34,889 nt of DNA from Amoebophrya sp. A120 (taxonomy: Eukaryota > Sar > Dinophyceae > Syndiniales > Amoebophryaceae), in NCBI GenBank assembly GCA_905178155.1, contig CAJINV010000002.1:4428249-4463137 (forward strand), given 5' to 3'. The notes beneath the pieces were generated by a model that saw only the letters and a program-made list of their open reading frames with translations, did no database searches and had not been told where the DNA came from. The position numbers and the translations under genes are program-made. Positions 17,695 to 27,700 of the stretch are shown here, piece after piece (position 1 is the stretch's first letter; each line of letters starts with the position of its first letter).

Positions 17695-18262
17695 CCGGAT
17701 CGAGCGAGGACATCGATCCAGCGGGTGGCGAGGGGCCAAGTATGGGAATGTCAGGCCTGAAATTGCAATTGGTAAAGTTCAAACCGAAACGATTTGCAAT
17801 GCATAAAATCGACTCCAGTTCGATCCACAGTTTTTACCCGGCCCGTAGCATCAAATTTTCCTAGAATCTCGAGCAAATCTGTCATGCTGTGCAGCAGGGG
17901 AGATGAACCAGAAGAGCTCGTTCCTTCTGTCATGCTAGTCATTTGCCCAGCTCTACTTGGCTTTGACCTTTAGCAGGACGATAATCATCTGCCTGCCTTG
18001 CGTCCCCTGCAATGGAGTCGCTTTCTGTGTCGCATTATACACATCATAGTTTACGTATTTCAACCTCGTCAATCTGTGTCCTGACGTTTCCATACCAACA
18101 TGGGGCGCAGGAATAGTCCAGCAGAAGCAAACGGCGGTGGAGATCGATGGATCGGCTAGTGTGTCGACGACTGGTATGGGACGAAAAAATTTACAGCGTA
18201 CAGCATTGATATTCATATTCTTTTTCTTCCGTTCCTCATCACATTGTAATCTATCTGTGTGA
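17695..18262 (+). CDS. Small cassette gene, copy 1, 5' end uncertain
   Basis: Exons 17695-17740 and 18095-18262 join across the element 17741-18094 as GGEGPTWGAGIVQQKQTAVE, then EIDGSASVSTTGMGRK and a hydrophobic end before the stop 18260-18262. The paralogue in the second cassette shares VQQ, the VE/VD-I-(D/E)-G-S segment and the following Ser/Thr-rich region. The start is not defined; an upstream exon near 17471-17511 is likely. Function unknown. Confidence 0.5.
17741..18094. mobile_element. Introner element, singleton family
   Basis: Ends TATGGGAATGTCAGGC and CCTGACGTTTCCATA, flanks CCAAG and CCAAC, 354 bp. It contains several GCAATGCATAA and TGTCATGC motifs. Confidence 0.75.
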
Positions 18263-18346
18263 AGGCTGTAGTTTTGCATGTATCATCCTCATGACCACTG
18301 AAGCCGAGCTACGTATACGCACGTTAGAAGAGTGCTTCAAGTTCAG

Positions 18347-18391
18347 TTGTGGCGCGAACAGGAGAGAGGTTAAAGTTGCGTCTTTAGGTCT
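18347..18391 (+). repeat. 45-nt conserved box, copy 4
   Basis: Preceded by GTTCAG and followed by GTGAGACG. An acceptor-like TTCATAG ends at 18532, 18 nt before the ATG at 18551. Same arrangement as copy 3. Confidence 0.85.
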
Positions 18392-18550
18392 GTGAGACGT
18401 GATGATGATTGTGATTCTTTGCTTCTTCCTGCTTGGACGAAGTGGGACACGTGGCTCCACGACCAGGAGGGTCTGCTTCTTTCACTCAATGTGATGGATG
18501 TGCAATTTTCAACACTTCAACCAACTTCATAGTTTCACGTTTAAAAGAAC

Positions 18551-19429
18551 ATGTCGACTACATCCGACGGAGTTGTCGTTCCTGAGCAACAGGAAGCGCA
18601 AGAGCGACCTGCCTTGCTCGACGACCTCACTCGTCGGCTGATGTGCCTCTGGAGAAAAGAAGAAATGCAAACATGTACCAGCGATGGTGTTGGTGGTGCT
18701 GGGCAAGAACAGGAATCGCAAACGCGACCTGCATTTTTGTCCGACTACCTGTTCCGACGGGTTGTGTGTTTTTGGCGGAAGGAGGAGGAGGTGAAAATGC
18801 CCGGCAAAGCAACCGCACCGCAGAAAACGAAAACGGAATTCGACAAGATCCTTGCGGAGTACGAAAAGGATTTGAAGAAGGATGTCGCGGAGCAGGCGGA
18901 TGCGGCCAACAAGCAGAAATACACAACAGCTGGGAATATTTTCGGGCTTGTGCTCTCGCCGAGCAAGATGAAAAACTCTACTAAAGCGACGTCTGCTACC
19001 AACGATCCGTCCACAGTGTCGGCGCAACCAATCAACAGCGGCAGTTTGACAGCTAGTAGCTCGTCTGCGTCTACCACGAAACAGCAGAAATCACGGCGGC
19101 GCGGCATCAAGACGGGCAGAAGTTCCAAGAACGCCAGTACTAGTGTCTCTACTGCGCTGGGCGGTGGTGAAAAACATGATGAAGTCAAGCTCGTGGACGA
19201 CATTGCGAACAACTCTCGTAGAAGTGAATCCGAGACCACCACTACAAGTACGGATGAAGCCGAGTGCTCCTGTGCGGGTCGCTCGGACGAGAACAAATCC
19301 ACAACCTGCACCAGCTCCTGGTGGTGGAAAGTTTTGCTTTTCCTCGGCGCTTTGACCGTTTTGACACCGGTATATTTATACATAGATACCACGACGCCTG
19401 AACAAGTAGATGAGATGATTTGCATTTGA
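18551..19429 (+). CDS. MSTTSDG-family protein, copy 2, probable C-terminal membrane anchor
   Basis: Uninterrupted frame of 292 residues, a close paralogue of the gene at 16450. Same order: two N-terminal repeats (RPALLDDLTRRLMCLWRKEE, then RPAFLSDYLFRRVVCFWRKE), the shared TEFDKILAEYEKDLKKDVAE region with the following Ala/Lys stretch nearly identical, a Ser/Thr linker, ECSCAG, and a C-terminal WWWKVLLFLGALTVL helix followed by a short luminal or cytosolic tail. The first repeat is more diverged than in copy 1. No introner element and no recognised family. Confidence 0.75.
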   Translation: MSTTSDGVVVPEQQEAQERPALLDDLTRRLMCLWRKEEMQTCTSDGVGGAGQEQESQTRPAFLSDYLFRRVVCFWRKEEEVKMPGKATAPQKTKTEFDKILAEYEKDLKKDVAEQADAANKQKYTTAGNIFGLVLSPSKMKNSTKATSATNDPSTVSAQPINSGSLTASSSSASTTKQQKSRRRGIKTGRSSKNASTSVSTALGGGEKHDEVKLVDDIANNSRRSESETTTTSTDEAECSCAGRSDENKSTTCTSSWWWKVLLFLGALTVLTPVYLYIDTTTPEQVDEMICI

Positions 19430-19849
19430 TTTCTCGGTTTTTTTTGGCTCAATACACGACGTTTCACACAAGCAACCTGTTCCTGTGCATGAAAAATGAC
19501 AAACACAAGAACTACTTTTCTGAAACTGAAACAATGTCTTGTTTGCGTCACGTAGATGAAAATGTAGCTCTAAGAGCTAGGTGCTGCATGTTGATCAACA
19601 TCACATCATGATAAAACAGACGTTCGTTTTCGCGCGCAAACGCATGTTGCGGCGGGTGTATGCTGTGCAAAAGCGTTGCTTGATATTTTTTTTTAAATGT
19701 GCGACGTGCCATGGTAGTGGTTAAAAAGATTCGTGTCGCAATATGAAGCTTTTATTTGTCCCCTCGTAAAAATACTAGTATCTACTATTTTGTATAGCTG
19801 CATGACATCATGGGCAGAAAGTCAGAGTCAGACACTTTTGCACCGCATA
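19430..19849. other. Spacer with an introner-like segment
   Basis: 19430-19620 shows nothing firm. 19621-19658 aligns with 17471-17511 (CGTT-TTTTCGCGCGC...). 19659-19849 is a family A-like element. Confidence 0.5.
19659..19849. mobile_element. Introner element, family A-like
   Basis: Ends TATGCTGTGCAAAAGCG and CACTTTTGCACCGCATA. Flanks share CGG. It corresponds in position to 17512-17694 in the first cassette. Confidence 0.7.
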
Positions 19850-20312
19850 CCGGACAGGATGAAATCAAGCCAGCGGAAGTCAAAGAAGCAGCGGGTGCAG
19901 CCACTATGAGAGCGCACAACTCCCCCTCCACGTCATAATTTGGAAGGGGGCATGAACAGCTTTCCTTCGTCAGCAAGAGTGCAGGTTTGGCATGACAAAT
20001 TTATTTATTGCGCAGGATTGTAGTGCTGTTTGGGCCTAGTGCCAGCACTTTTTGTAATGCAAACATTTCCTCTTAGAGGCGAGGCGTGAATATCAGTTTC
20101 GTTTTGCATGACAAATGAGGGGTTTTGATATGGTGCAGTCTGGTACGCATGACAAATGAGGGATGGTGGAGGAGGAGTTGTGCACTCTGATAGCTACGGA
20201 GAGCAGCGGTGCAGCAGCTGTCCAGCAGGAACCAACGGTGGTGGACATCGAGGGGTCCGGGACCGTTTCGAGTGATCGTAGGGGATCGGAAATTAGAAGA
20301 ACGCAGCATTGA
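19850..20312 (+). CDS. Small cassette gene, copy 2, 5' end uncertain
   Basis: Exon 19850-19904 reads GQDEIKPAEVKEAAGAAT and joins across 19905-20192 to ESSGAAAVQQEPTVVDIEG, ending GSEIRRTQH at the stop 20310-20312. Paralogous to 17695-18262. The start lies upstream and is not defined. Hydrophilic, function unknown. Confidence 0.55.
19905..20192. mobile_element. Introner element, family B
   Basis: Ends TATGAGAGCGCACAACTCC and GGAGTTGTGCACTCTGATA, flanks GCCAC and GCTAC. It has two GCATGACAAATGAGGG motifs inside. Longer than other family B members because of internal duplication. Confidence 0.8.
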
Positions 20313-20583
20313 TGTTGTATTTCTCTTCAACTTGCATGCAGCAACGTCAAGACGAACGTATATTTGTTGAAAATGAAGAAAATGAAGAACTCGAACCCAA
20401 ACCTCCGCACGCCCCCCTAGTGCAGGATAAATGATGATGATGATGAACATGAACTTGTCATGCAACACCTACAGCTGCGTCTCTCTGCGCCAGTGGTCGC
20501 AGCCCCACCAATTCAGTCACAGTATACAACATTTTTATAAGTTTGAGCAGCTGTGGCTTAGGAAATGTTGAAGATTGTGAACA
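20313..20583. other. Intergenic, no gene seen
   Basis: Contains a short GATGATGATGATGA run (about 20431) and isolated introner-type motifs (AACTTGTCATGCAA near 20453) without a matching pair of ends. Confidence 0.5.
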
Positions 20584-22308
20584 ATGCCACTTCGTTCCTC
20601 TAGCATAAGCAGCGGTGCCAGCACCTGGGAAACGATTTCGAACTCGATTTACTCGGCGTTTCTGGGAACGAGCGGTATTGAGCTGTTCTTTTCACACGGT
20701 GCGTACACGTAGGACCTCGTCCGCATGACATTCTAGTGCGCTTCTACCCTATGATGTCGTTCCTTCTGGAATTTCGTGTTCTCTAAAATAATCAAACTGA
20801 AGGTGATCCTGCACAAAAAATCCCAGCAGATGTGATTGCTGACGGACAGAAACAAGAGGTGGGAGCAAAGCCGTCTTCGGCCATCGAAATGCAAACCGCG
20901 GGAGGAAAGCAAAGTGGAGACCAGAAAATGGAACGTAGTGGGAGTGATACAAGGACAACAGTTGTAGGATTGGAAGGCAGCACGGGGACTGCAACGGGTA
21001 TCAAATTGTTGACATTATTGAAATTCATTCCTCCAGACGCAAACTTGTGCGTGCTTATCTCAGGAGCTTCTGTATCTGTTTATGTGTGATTGCGAAATGT
21101 AGACTCTGACGCCAACGTTTGTTGCGAGACCGAATTAGAATTTGCAACTCGAGTATGAATGAACTCTGTTGTGAGACGGAATTTCATATTATAAAATTTA
21201 CGGAACTTGTTTGATTGAAACATCAGATACTCTTCCTTCATCAGCTGTTCCGTCGGCCTCTACAAATGATGTCGTCGCCGAAACTGCTATGGAAAAGCAA
21301 GATGCAAAAGCTGCACCTGCGTCGGTTATCGAAGTGAAGCCACCAGCTGCGGCTTCGACTGGTCAGGAAAGTGGGTTGGCGAAGAGCGGTACTGAACTGT
21401 TGAAGTTGATGTTTCTGTAACCATGCGTGTGATTTACCTGTGTTGGCACCTTGATACTTCTTACAAATTGCTATTGTATTTGCACGGATTCACTTGATGC
21501 GCGTGTCTTCACCACTTTCACAGAAACGCCGACGAGTGTCGCCTCGGATTCTGCAGACATCGCGTCAGCGAATGTTGAGCAGCAGCTGGATGAGCAGCGC
21601 AAACTATCATCGGCAACCGAAACAAAAACAGATGAATCGGGTTTCTCCACATCCTCTGCTGTGGAAAAACACACGACAGAAGCACAACTCGAGAAGCAGA
21701 ACGGCCCTAAAGCAGCAGGAGAAAGCGAGAAGAGCCAGATTGTAGCTGGAGGTCCCTCATCTGTCGTGTCTACTGCCGCAAGAACCGCTGCTGCGGAGCC
21801 GGCGAAGGTAGAGCAGGTTGAGCATGATCATGAACGACAAAGCAACGCGCAAACGAAGTTGCTGTCGTCCTCTACAAGCGGCGTTTCTTCTTCTGGTGCA
21901 GCTCCTTCGTCAGCTACCATGTCGATTTCGGGTTCTCCCGAATCGCAGGTGAAAACCCAAGAAACGAAAGCGGGGCATGCGCAGTCTTTGGAAATTGCCG
22001 GAAGCAGCCCGACTGACAGTGATGAACTGGATTCAACTACAACCAGACGAGCGGGTATTAAGGCGAAACAAGAACAATCCGGAAGCGGCACCGGAGATGA
22101 ACATGAAGGCGATGAATTAAAGGACTCAGTAGAGATGAAGGACGAAAATGCGCCAGCCGATGGCCGAACTGCGGGTGAAGTGGTGCTGGAGATGAAGAAA
22201 GGCAACAAAATAGTAGGAGACAGATGCAGCCAAGGTAGCGAATGTCTTTCGGGGAAGTGTAGCACATTTAAAGGAAAAAAGCAGTGCCGACCATCTAGTG
22301 GGGGTTGA
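20584..22308 (+). CDS. Ser/Thr/Glu-rich protein with a C-terminal Cys motif; four exons
   Basis: ATG at 20584, exons 20584-20674, 20803-20997, 21227-21388 and 21524-22308, all joined by GT-AG introns in frame (TSGDPAQK, TATDTLPSS, AKSETPTSV). The product is 410 residues, mostly low-complexity Ser/Thr/Ala/Glu/Gln, probably disordered. The last 35 residues contain DRCSQGSECLSGKCSTFKG and a final Cys, a compact C-x5-C-x4-C pattern that could form disulphides. No signal peptide is obvious. No introner element interrupts it, unlike most neighbours. The first three exons end similarly and the introns share their 5' starts, suggesting internal exon duplication. Family not recognised. Confidence 0.75.
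20675..20802 (+). other. GT-AG intron
   Basis: Begins GTATTGAGCTGTTC, ends AAACTGAAG. It contains CGCATGACATTC. The 5' start resembles those of the next two introns. Confidence 0.8.
20998..21226 (+). other. GT-AG intron
   Basis: Begins GTATCAAATTGTTGAC, ends GAAACATCAG. Join in frame. No introner ends. Confidence 0.8.
21389..21523 (+). other. GT-AG intron
   Basis: Begins GTACTGAACTGTTGAAG, ends CACTTTCACAG with a pyrimidine-rich acceptor. Join in frame. Confidence 0.8.
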
Positions 22309-22315
22309 AATCACG

Positions 22316-23170
22316 GTGGGACTGTGTTGTCGCTCGCCGGTGAGTGGAAGAAGACAAAGTACTGTCGGAACCCAAGTACAAACTGGAATAGGATGTGAAG
22401 ATGCTTAAAATAGTGTATGATTGCAATACCCCCCCACAAAGGTGCACCTGCTTGCTTTTTATAATTTCGGCCTAGAGCACCCACATCCAGTTTCCTCCAG
22501 GAAGCCGTGCTGCTGCGTGTTCTTCTACAGGCAAATTCACAAGCGCGGCCTGAGTTGTGAACGAAAGAGGAGAGCATTGGGACGAGACAGAAAGAGGTCA
22601 ACGCTTCGTCTTTAGGCTTATGAGGCAGTATTGTAACTGTCTGCTTAGAAGTCGAAGTGCGAGTGCTACTGCTACATCGTGTGGCGCGAAGAATGAGCGA
22701 CGCCAAACGTCGGTTCGGAAATCATGAATTGTGAGGCCGCGGTAACGAAGATGTTGATGTAAATCATGCGCAGAAGCAAAAAGCTTTTAACTGATTTATC
22801 TTTATCACAATGATACGGATCTGCAGCATACTTTTCGTTTTCTGATGCATCCGCCGTCGAGGTTGCTCTTCAGAGTATGCTCCCCCAAGTCAGTATAGTA
22901 AGGTTTTGGAGCCCAGCAATAATTGCAATGGGCGGGCGTGCAAAAGCTTACCTATTACCGTATAAAAATCTTGCAGGAATTTTGCTTGAAGTTTTAGTTT
23001 ATCGAATTGAGTAGATCGCTTACACTCAAGGAGCATGACACCCGAAGCAAATTGAGCATAAAAAGTGTGAGGCCGACGAGTCGGATATTAATTTATAAAA
23101 GAACTACGACTACCCGGGAACTACGACTACCATCCGCAACTGCTATCAGAGATACATGTATCACGCCCGG
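22316..23170. repeat. Degenerate copy of the 12.3-15.0 kb cassette leader
   Basis: 22316-22430 resembles 12331-12425; about 22552-22640 is a diverged 45-nt box with its flank (AACGCTTCGTCTTTAGGCTT); 22850-22890 resembles the start of the short ORF at 14628; and 23007-23170 resembles 14830-14985. Together they mark an old segmental duplication leading into the intact thioesterase gene. No gene is supported in this stretch. Confidence 0.65.
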
Positions 23171-23175
23171 CACGC

Positions 23176-24230
23176 ATGAATCCTTCATCCCCCGTCTCCC
23201 TCCAACGCCTCCTCGGGGAGGCCGTCGGCTGCTACGGGTGCGGCACGAAAAACCCCCACGGCTTCCAACTTCACAGCTACATCAAGCGGCTTTCGCATGA
23301 CAAATCTCCAGCGAAAAAAACCGCCGTCGCGGTGGAAAGTCTCTGGTACCCGAAAGAGTACCACTGCGGCCCTCCGGGGTTTCTGTACGGGGGGTTAAGC
23401 GCTTCTTTACTGGACTGCCTGGCGAACTGGGCGGCGGCGGTGCATCGAGGGGTGGAGGAACTGGGGGCACCAGGAGGCATACCTGAATCAGCTTCAGCTG
23501 GCCTTTCGTGGATTGCTGATGCAGATCATCGCTCGAATCGCCACGACGGCGACCTTCCCTCCTTCCTCACCGACCCAGAATTCCACCTCTCCACCGTCCG
23601 CGCACTGCAGGAAAAGAGCAGACACCTGCCGCTTCCGGTCACGGGATCGTTGCAACTGAAGTATCTGAAACCAGTGCCGATAAGAGTTATCGCGGACACC
23701 AGTACCACCGCCGGCGCCCATTCGGATGGAGCACCACCAGCACCTGGAGAAACGACTGAAGGCGGTGGCGGTGTTACAGTATGCTTTCCAAAAGTATCGT
23801 ACCGGTACGTAGTATAAATCAAAACTATACAACAAAGAACTGCCTCAGCATTACTTGTAATGCGGATTAACCTATAACAACAGGATTTGTAGTCGTAGTG
23901 CATAACTGCGATTACTAACTACGAGCGCGATACTTTTGCACAGGATATACAGCACCAACAACAAACGGCGTCTACCTCCACGCTCACGTAGAGAAAGCCG
24001 AGGGGCGGAAGTATTTCGTTTCGGGTGGGATTTTTGTCGAAAAACCGGAACAACCAATTGTCGTTTTAGATAACGCTGATCGTTCGTACAAGGATGCAGC
24101 GGTGACGTGTACCGCCGTGCTGATTTTTCCGAAACAGAAACTGGCTGATACAACCACTCCTAGCACTGGCAAGCAAGAAGTAGTTGAGCCCCAGATGAGA
24201 AATAGCGCAGAAATTCCCTCGCGGTTGTGA
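23176..24230 (+). CDS. Hotdog-fold (4HBT/PaaI-like) thioesterase
   Basis: ATG at 23176, one family A introner (23780-23947), spliced length 293 residues. The N-terminus carries CYGCGTKNPHGFQLHSY, the C-x2-C-x2-N-P-x-G pattern common in this group. It is followed by GPPGFLYGGLSASLLDCLAN, the central hotdog helix motif, although the usual His before GG is Tyr here. After a variable insert come LQLKYLKPVPIRVIADTS and then VYLHAHVEKAEGRKYFVSGG, the later strands. The likely role is hydrolysis of acyl-CoA or a related thioester; substrate unknown. No clear targeting peptide. A truncated copy lies at 14968. Confidence 0.8.
23780..23947. mobile_element. Introner element, family A, reversed ends
   Basis: Ends TATGCTTTCCAAAAGTATCG and CGATACTTTTGCACAGGATA, perfect target duplication TACAG (23775-23779 and 23948-23952). 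Removal joins GGGGVT to APTTNGVYLHAH. Confidence 0.92.
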
Positions 24231-24559
24231 GGTGGAGCAAGGCTATTCGAAAAAGTTTCGCCAGAAGGATCTGCTCATCTTCCCTGTTCGTGATTCAGCT
24301 TGGGTGTTACGCGTGTTCGAGGACCGTCGAACAAACATAAAGATGAGTGATGCTAGATCCATATCTCCAGCACCAGCACCGGGCGTTGCTTCACCTCCGT
24401 GTGAAGTTTTGATCTTTGACTGCGTTCTTCCCACCCGCTGCGCCCCAACTGTGGTGTCATTTGAGAATGAGATCAAGGTGAAAAACAAAGGTCTATGTCG
24501 CGGTTGTTCAGCAAACTGACTAGGTTGCACATGACAAACACAAATATCCACGTAAAATA
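24231..24559 (+). other. Possible 5' exon of the next gene
   Basis: The ATG at 24343 opens MSDARSISPAPAPGVASPP and stays open to about 24519. It has the same low-complexity style as the start of the next gene and may be its first exon, but I could not find a convincing junction to 24560. Confidence 0.35.
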
Positions 24560-26537
24560 ATGTCCCTCGTCCTCTCGCCCGAGGATCAAAATAGCGGTTT
24601 CTTTTCGTCCCCCTCGCCAGGAGGTGGAGGCCACAATGCGACGGCATCGTCCCCAGACCACGCAGGCGGATTCGGCATGACAACTAGCGGAGTTATTCCT
24701 GCTCCCGATGGTCATCTCGCGCAAGGACAAGGCGGAACCAGCTACACCGAGGAGCAGCTTGCGGCGCAACAGTACATATGCATTGCAAATATGTCTGGGT
24801 CTGGAAACTTGCGATGCAAGGAAGGGAATAGCGAGCTCGCTGTAATTATACACTGCCAACCATGACAAGTTTTTTCCTGGTTCTAAATTGCGTACTCCGC
24901 ATGAGACGCTGCGTTTCCGCATGACAAGCGAGAGGAGCTCCATGCAGCCACGCAACACAGAGTCCAGTGTCATTCCAGACTAGCATGACAAGCCTCGCAA
25001 TCTCCCAGATCCAGACATATTTGCATTTGATAGTACATCGAGGAACACGACCTGGAAGAGCTCCTGGCCGGTTTAGTGAATCACATTCTAGCGCTTCGGC
25101 CCGGTAGTTCTTCGGCAACTAGAAGTACTTCTTTGAAAAACACGGTGGACACAGAACCGCAGGCCCTGCAGGCCGCTGCGCAGAATGTGCATGAGCATGA
25201 CAAATTCACCCCCGCCATCGCCGGCATTCTGTACTTGGCGCAGCGGGTGGACAGTCACGAGTTGCTGAAGAAACACGGAATATCCAGGAGTGCAAAAGTA
25301 TCGTATTCGTTTTCGTACTAGTTGCAGCAATCACGCATGACATTTCTTCCTTGTTTACCCAAAACTGCATCACAAATTCTTGCATTTTCATCTTTTGAGA
25401 AGATTTGTCATGCACCTGAAGCTGTTACTAGTACGATCGGTGGATCTTCCTTTTGCAATGCATACGGAATCACGATTGACAATGAGTTGGTGAACGCATT
25501 CCGCTTGCCGAGGGAGGCGGAGAGGGAGAGAGAAGCGAAGGCGAGGGAAAGAGGTATGGAATCCGGATCATGTTTCCTGCATGACAATTGGCAAAAGTAA
25601 TCTTCTTTCAGCATGACAGATTGCACCTCATCAAACTAACCAATAGCAATATCGAAAAAACACCTCCGCCCAGCCCTCACCGAACCGTTCGCGGATACCG
25701 TGTATCAAACGAAAAAGTGTTAACCTTAACTGTTTTTACAGTTGACAGCCATGCATTACAAATTTTGCCTGCCATGCATGCTACGCAATACAAATTTGCG
25801 CACTTTTTCTGATGCATCACTGCATCACAAATTCCGGTAACTTGGTTAACATTTTTTCTTGTGACACCGTGTGGGAAAAGCTCATCGCCCCGGCTCTGCG
25901 AGCAGGACAGTCTCTGCAAGCGGTTTTTGAGGAGAGCAATGGTGTCATTGGGGAATCTACAACGAGCAGCGACATGCTGTTGAACTTGAACACTGGTGGA
26001 AATAATATTAAAACGTCAACCTCTGGAGCCGCGACAATGATTGGTGCTGGAGCGAACAATATTTTGAAATCCACGAAGTTTTTCACCTGGCTGACCGAAG
26101 CGTTGCTGGATTTCACGAAAGGTGGTGCGACTAGTGTGGTTCTTCATCCGGACGGCGATGAAGGTGCTGGCCAACAACAAAAGTTGTCGTCAGGCAAGAA
26201 ACACAGTGACCACTACCAGCTAGAGCAGCTGCCCCAGGTAACACTCGATGAAGTCGCCGTCTACAGGATTAGCCTACTTGCGGAGAAAGAGCCGGACGTG
26301 GTTTTTGATTGCAAAGACGAAGAGGAGAAGACTTTTTTGGACTTCTTGCTGGATTACGACCCAACATCCTCTACCGATAAAAACACTGCAACAAAAAATA
26401 ATTCCAAGGAGAAACAAAACACCAATTTGGTACTGGCCGCTGCAAAAGCGGCTGCGAATTGGATTAAAAACAACAATTCCTCGGTGCTGGCGAATAGAAC
26501 GAAGAAGCCGGTCGGAGGGACGAGTAAGGAAAAGTGA
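24560..26537 (+). CDS. Protein with RIIa/DPY-30-like helix pair
   Basis: From the ATG at 24560 the spliced product is 412 residues. The N-terminus is Gly/Ser/Pro-rich. Residues of about 70-100 read EEQLAAQQYIEEHDLEELLA then GLVNHILALRP, closely resembling the dimerisation helices of RIIa/DPY-30-type domains found in ciliary and kinase-anchoring proteins (family knowledge, not searched). Later parts: GILYLAQRVDSHELLKKHGI, a charged helix with EAEREREAKARER, then an acidic region with VVFDCKDEEEKTFLDFLLDY and a Lys/Asn-rich tail. Four introns: three introner elements and one GT-AG. The acidic and helical composition fits a scaffold or adaptor. Start uncertain because of the possible upstream exon at 24343. 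Confidence 0.65.
24777..25032. mobile_element. Introner element, family C variant
   Basis: Ends TATGCATTGCAAATATGTC and GACATATTTGCATTTGATA, perfect target duplication GTACA. Removal joins AAQQY to IEEHDLEELL. Confidence 0.9.
25281..25464. mobile_element. Introner element, family A
   Basis: Ends TATCCAGGAGTGCAAAAG and CCTTTTGCAATGCATA, perfect target duplication CGGAA. Removal joins LLKKHGI to TIDNELVNAFR. Confidence 0.88.
25554..25673 (+). other. GT-AG intron
   Basis: Begins GTATGGAATCC and ends CCGCCCAG. It contains two GCATGACA motifs. Joins AKARER to ALTEPFADTV in frame. Confidence 0.8.
25703..25865. mobile_element. Introner element, family G
   Basis: Left end TATCAAACGAAAAAGTGTTA, right arm GGTTAACATTTTTTCTTGTG. 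Target duplication ACCGTG (six bases). Removal joins PFADTV to WEKLIAPALRAG. Confidence 0.88.
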
Positions 26538-27700
26538 GCAGGAGGCTGTACCCTATTGTGAAGATCGACATGGAGTAGACTGGAGTGCTATCGTGGTCTC
26601 TTTGTCTGAATAAAAACCAGCACACACAAGGTCACGAAATTCTTGCACGCCCAAACCTCCGAGTACAAAAGTATAACAATTCGGAAATGTGCCCACTTCT
26701 GTCGGAAATTGATTCCACCACGAGGACATGCGGCGTATACTAAACGCTGGTAGACCACTGGGCAGCTTGATACCTCCTACACTCTGCGCTGCCGGTCGTT
26801 GTTCATCTTCTCTCGTCGTTTTATTTTATGAACTCGCTTCATAAGGCCAGTATATCATTCGTTTGGCCAGCTGTTTTACTTTCAGTATCTCTCTCCAAAG
26901 ACACAGCTTTTCTTGTTTTCTCTGCAAACTTAAAGCGCCAGATATTATAAGTGCTTTTTCTTTATTGAAGAAGCGGGTAGCTTGTTGAGCAAGCTGAAAC
27001 TCGCCGCATCGTGGTGATCACACGTTGCAGTTTTTCTGATCGTCTTGATCCAGATCAACATCGATATTCCGCAGCGGAACACTGCTCACAAAGATCTGCT
27101 ATCTTGTCGTCAAGGTCACTCGTCTGGTCGGCGAAAATCTTTTTGTTGTTATAAACTTCATTTTTGCGCTAGTGAAAAAGAAGTTGGAATACTAGGACTT
27201 CTTACGAGGTGATCGTAGTTGACATTGACACACGTATTTACTACTTCTACATATTTATTTTTTCCTTTGTTCCGCATTTTTTCGTTATCCTGCTAGTAGA
27301 CACACTTTGTTCAATGAGGTTTACTTCTGTGCAGTAGTACTTGCGGCTATCGAGGACGACGAATAAAATGCGGTTGCCGACACCACCGCCCGTGCGGCTT
27401 GGTGTAACAGGAAGAAGCAGCTGACACATAGTTTAGTGTGGCATAAACTTCTGGTCTATCATTGTCGCAGCCTCGGCCACTACTGGATGAGCTGACCCCT
27501 GGGCCGTCGTTACCGCTTGTCTGACACAGACTTTGATCCGGCACTGTAAGGCTCGAAGAGAGCTGCAGGTCGCGTCCGGATCTTCACAGGTGGGACACCG
27601 ACGCACAACTACCAGAAGGAACTCAAGGCGGAATACTAAAACAAGAGGAACACCAATATTTTTAGCCCCCGAAAAAATAAGATAAGTTCGGACCTCCACC
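26538..27700. repeat. Intergenic; 26769-27534 is duplicated at 33421-34174
   Basis: The duplicated part starts near CTCCTACACTCTGCGCTG and includes AATGCGGTTGCCGACACCAC and GTAACAGGAAGAAGC. No gene supported; several minus-strand frames are short and unsupported. It probably carries the 5' region of the YIPF6-like gene. Confidence 0.7.

Noticed and set aside
17347-18262. Small cassette genes as a 3' extension of the MSTTSDG genes
   Set aside because: The upstream frames have their own stops (17346, 19429) in both copies and no donor site was found before them, so I kept them as separate genes.
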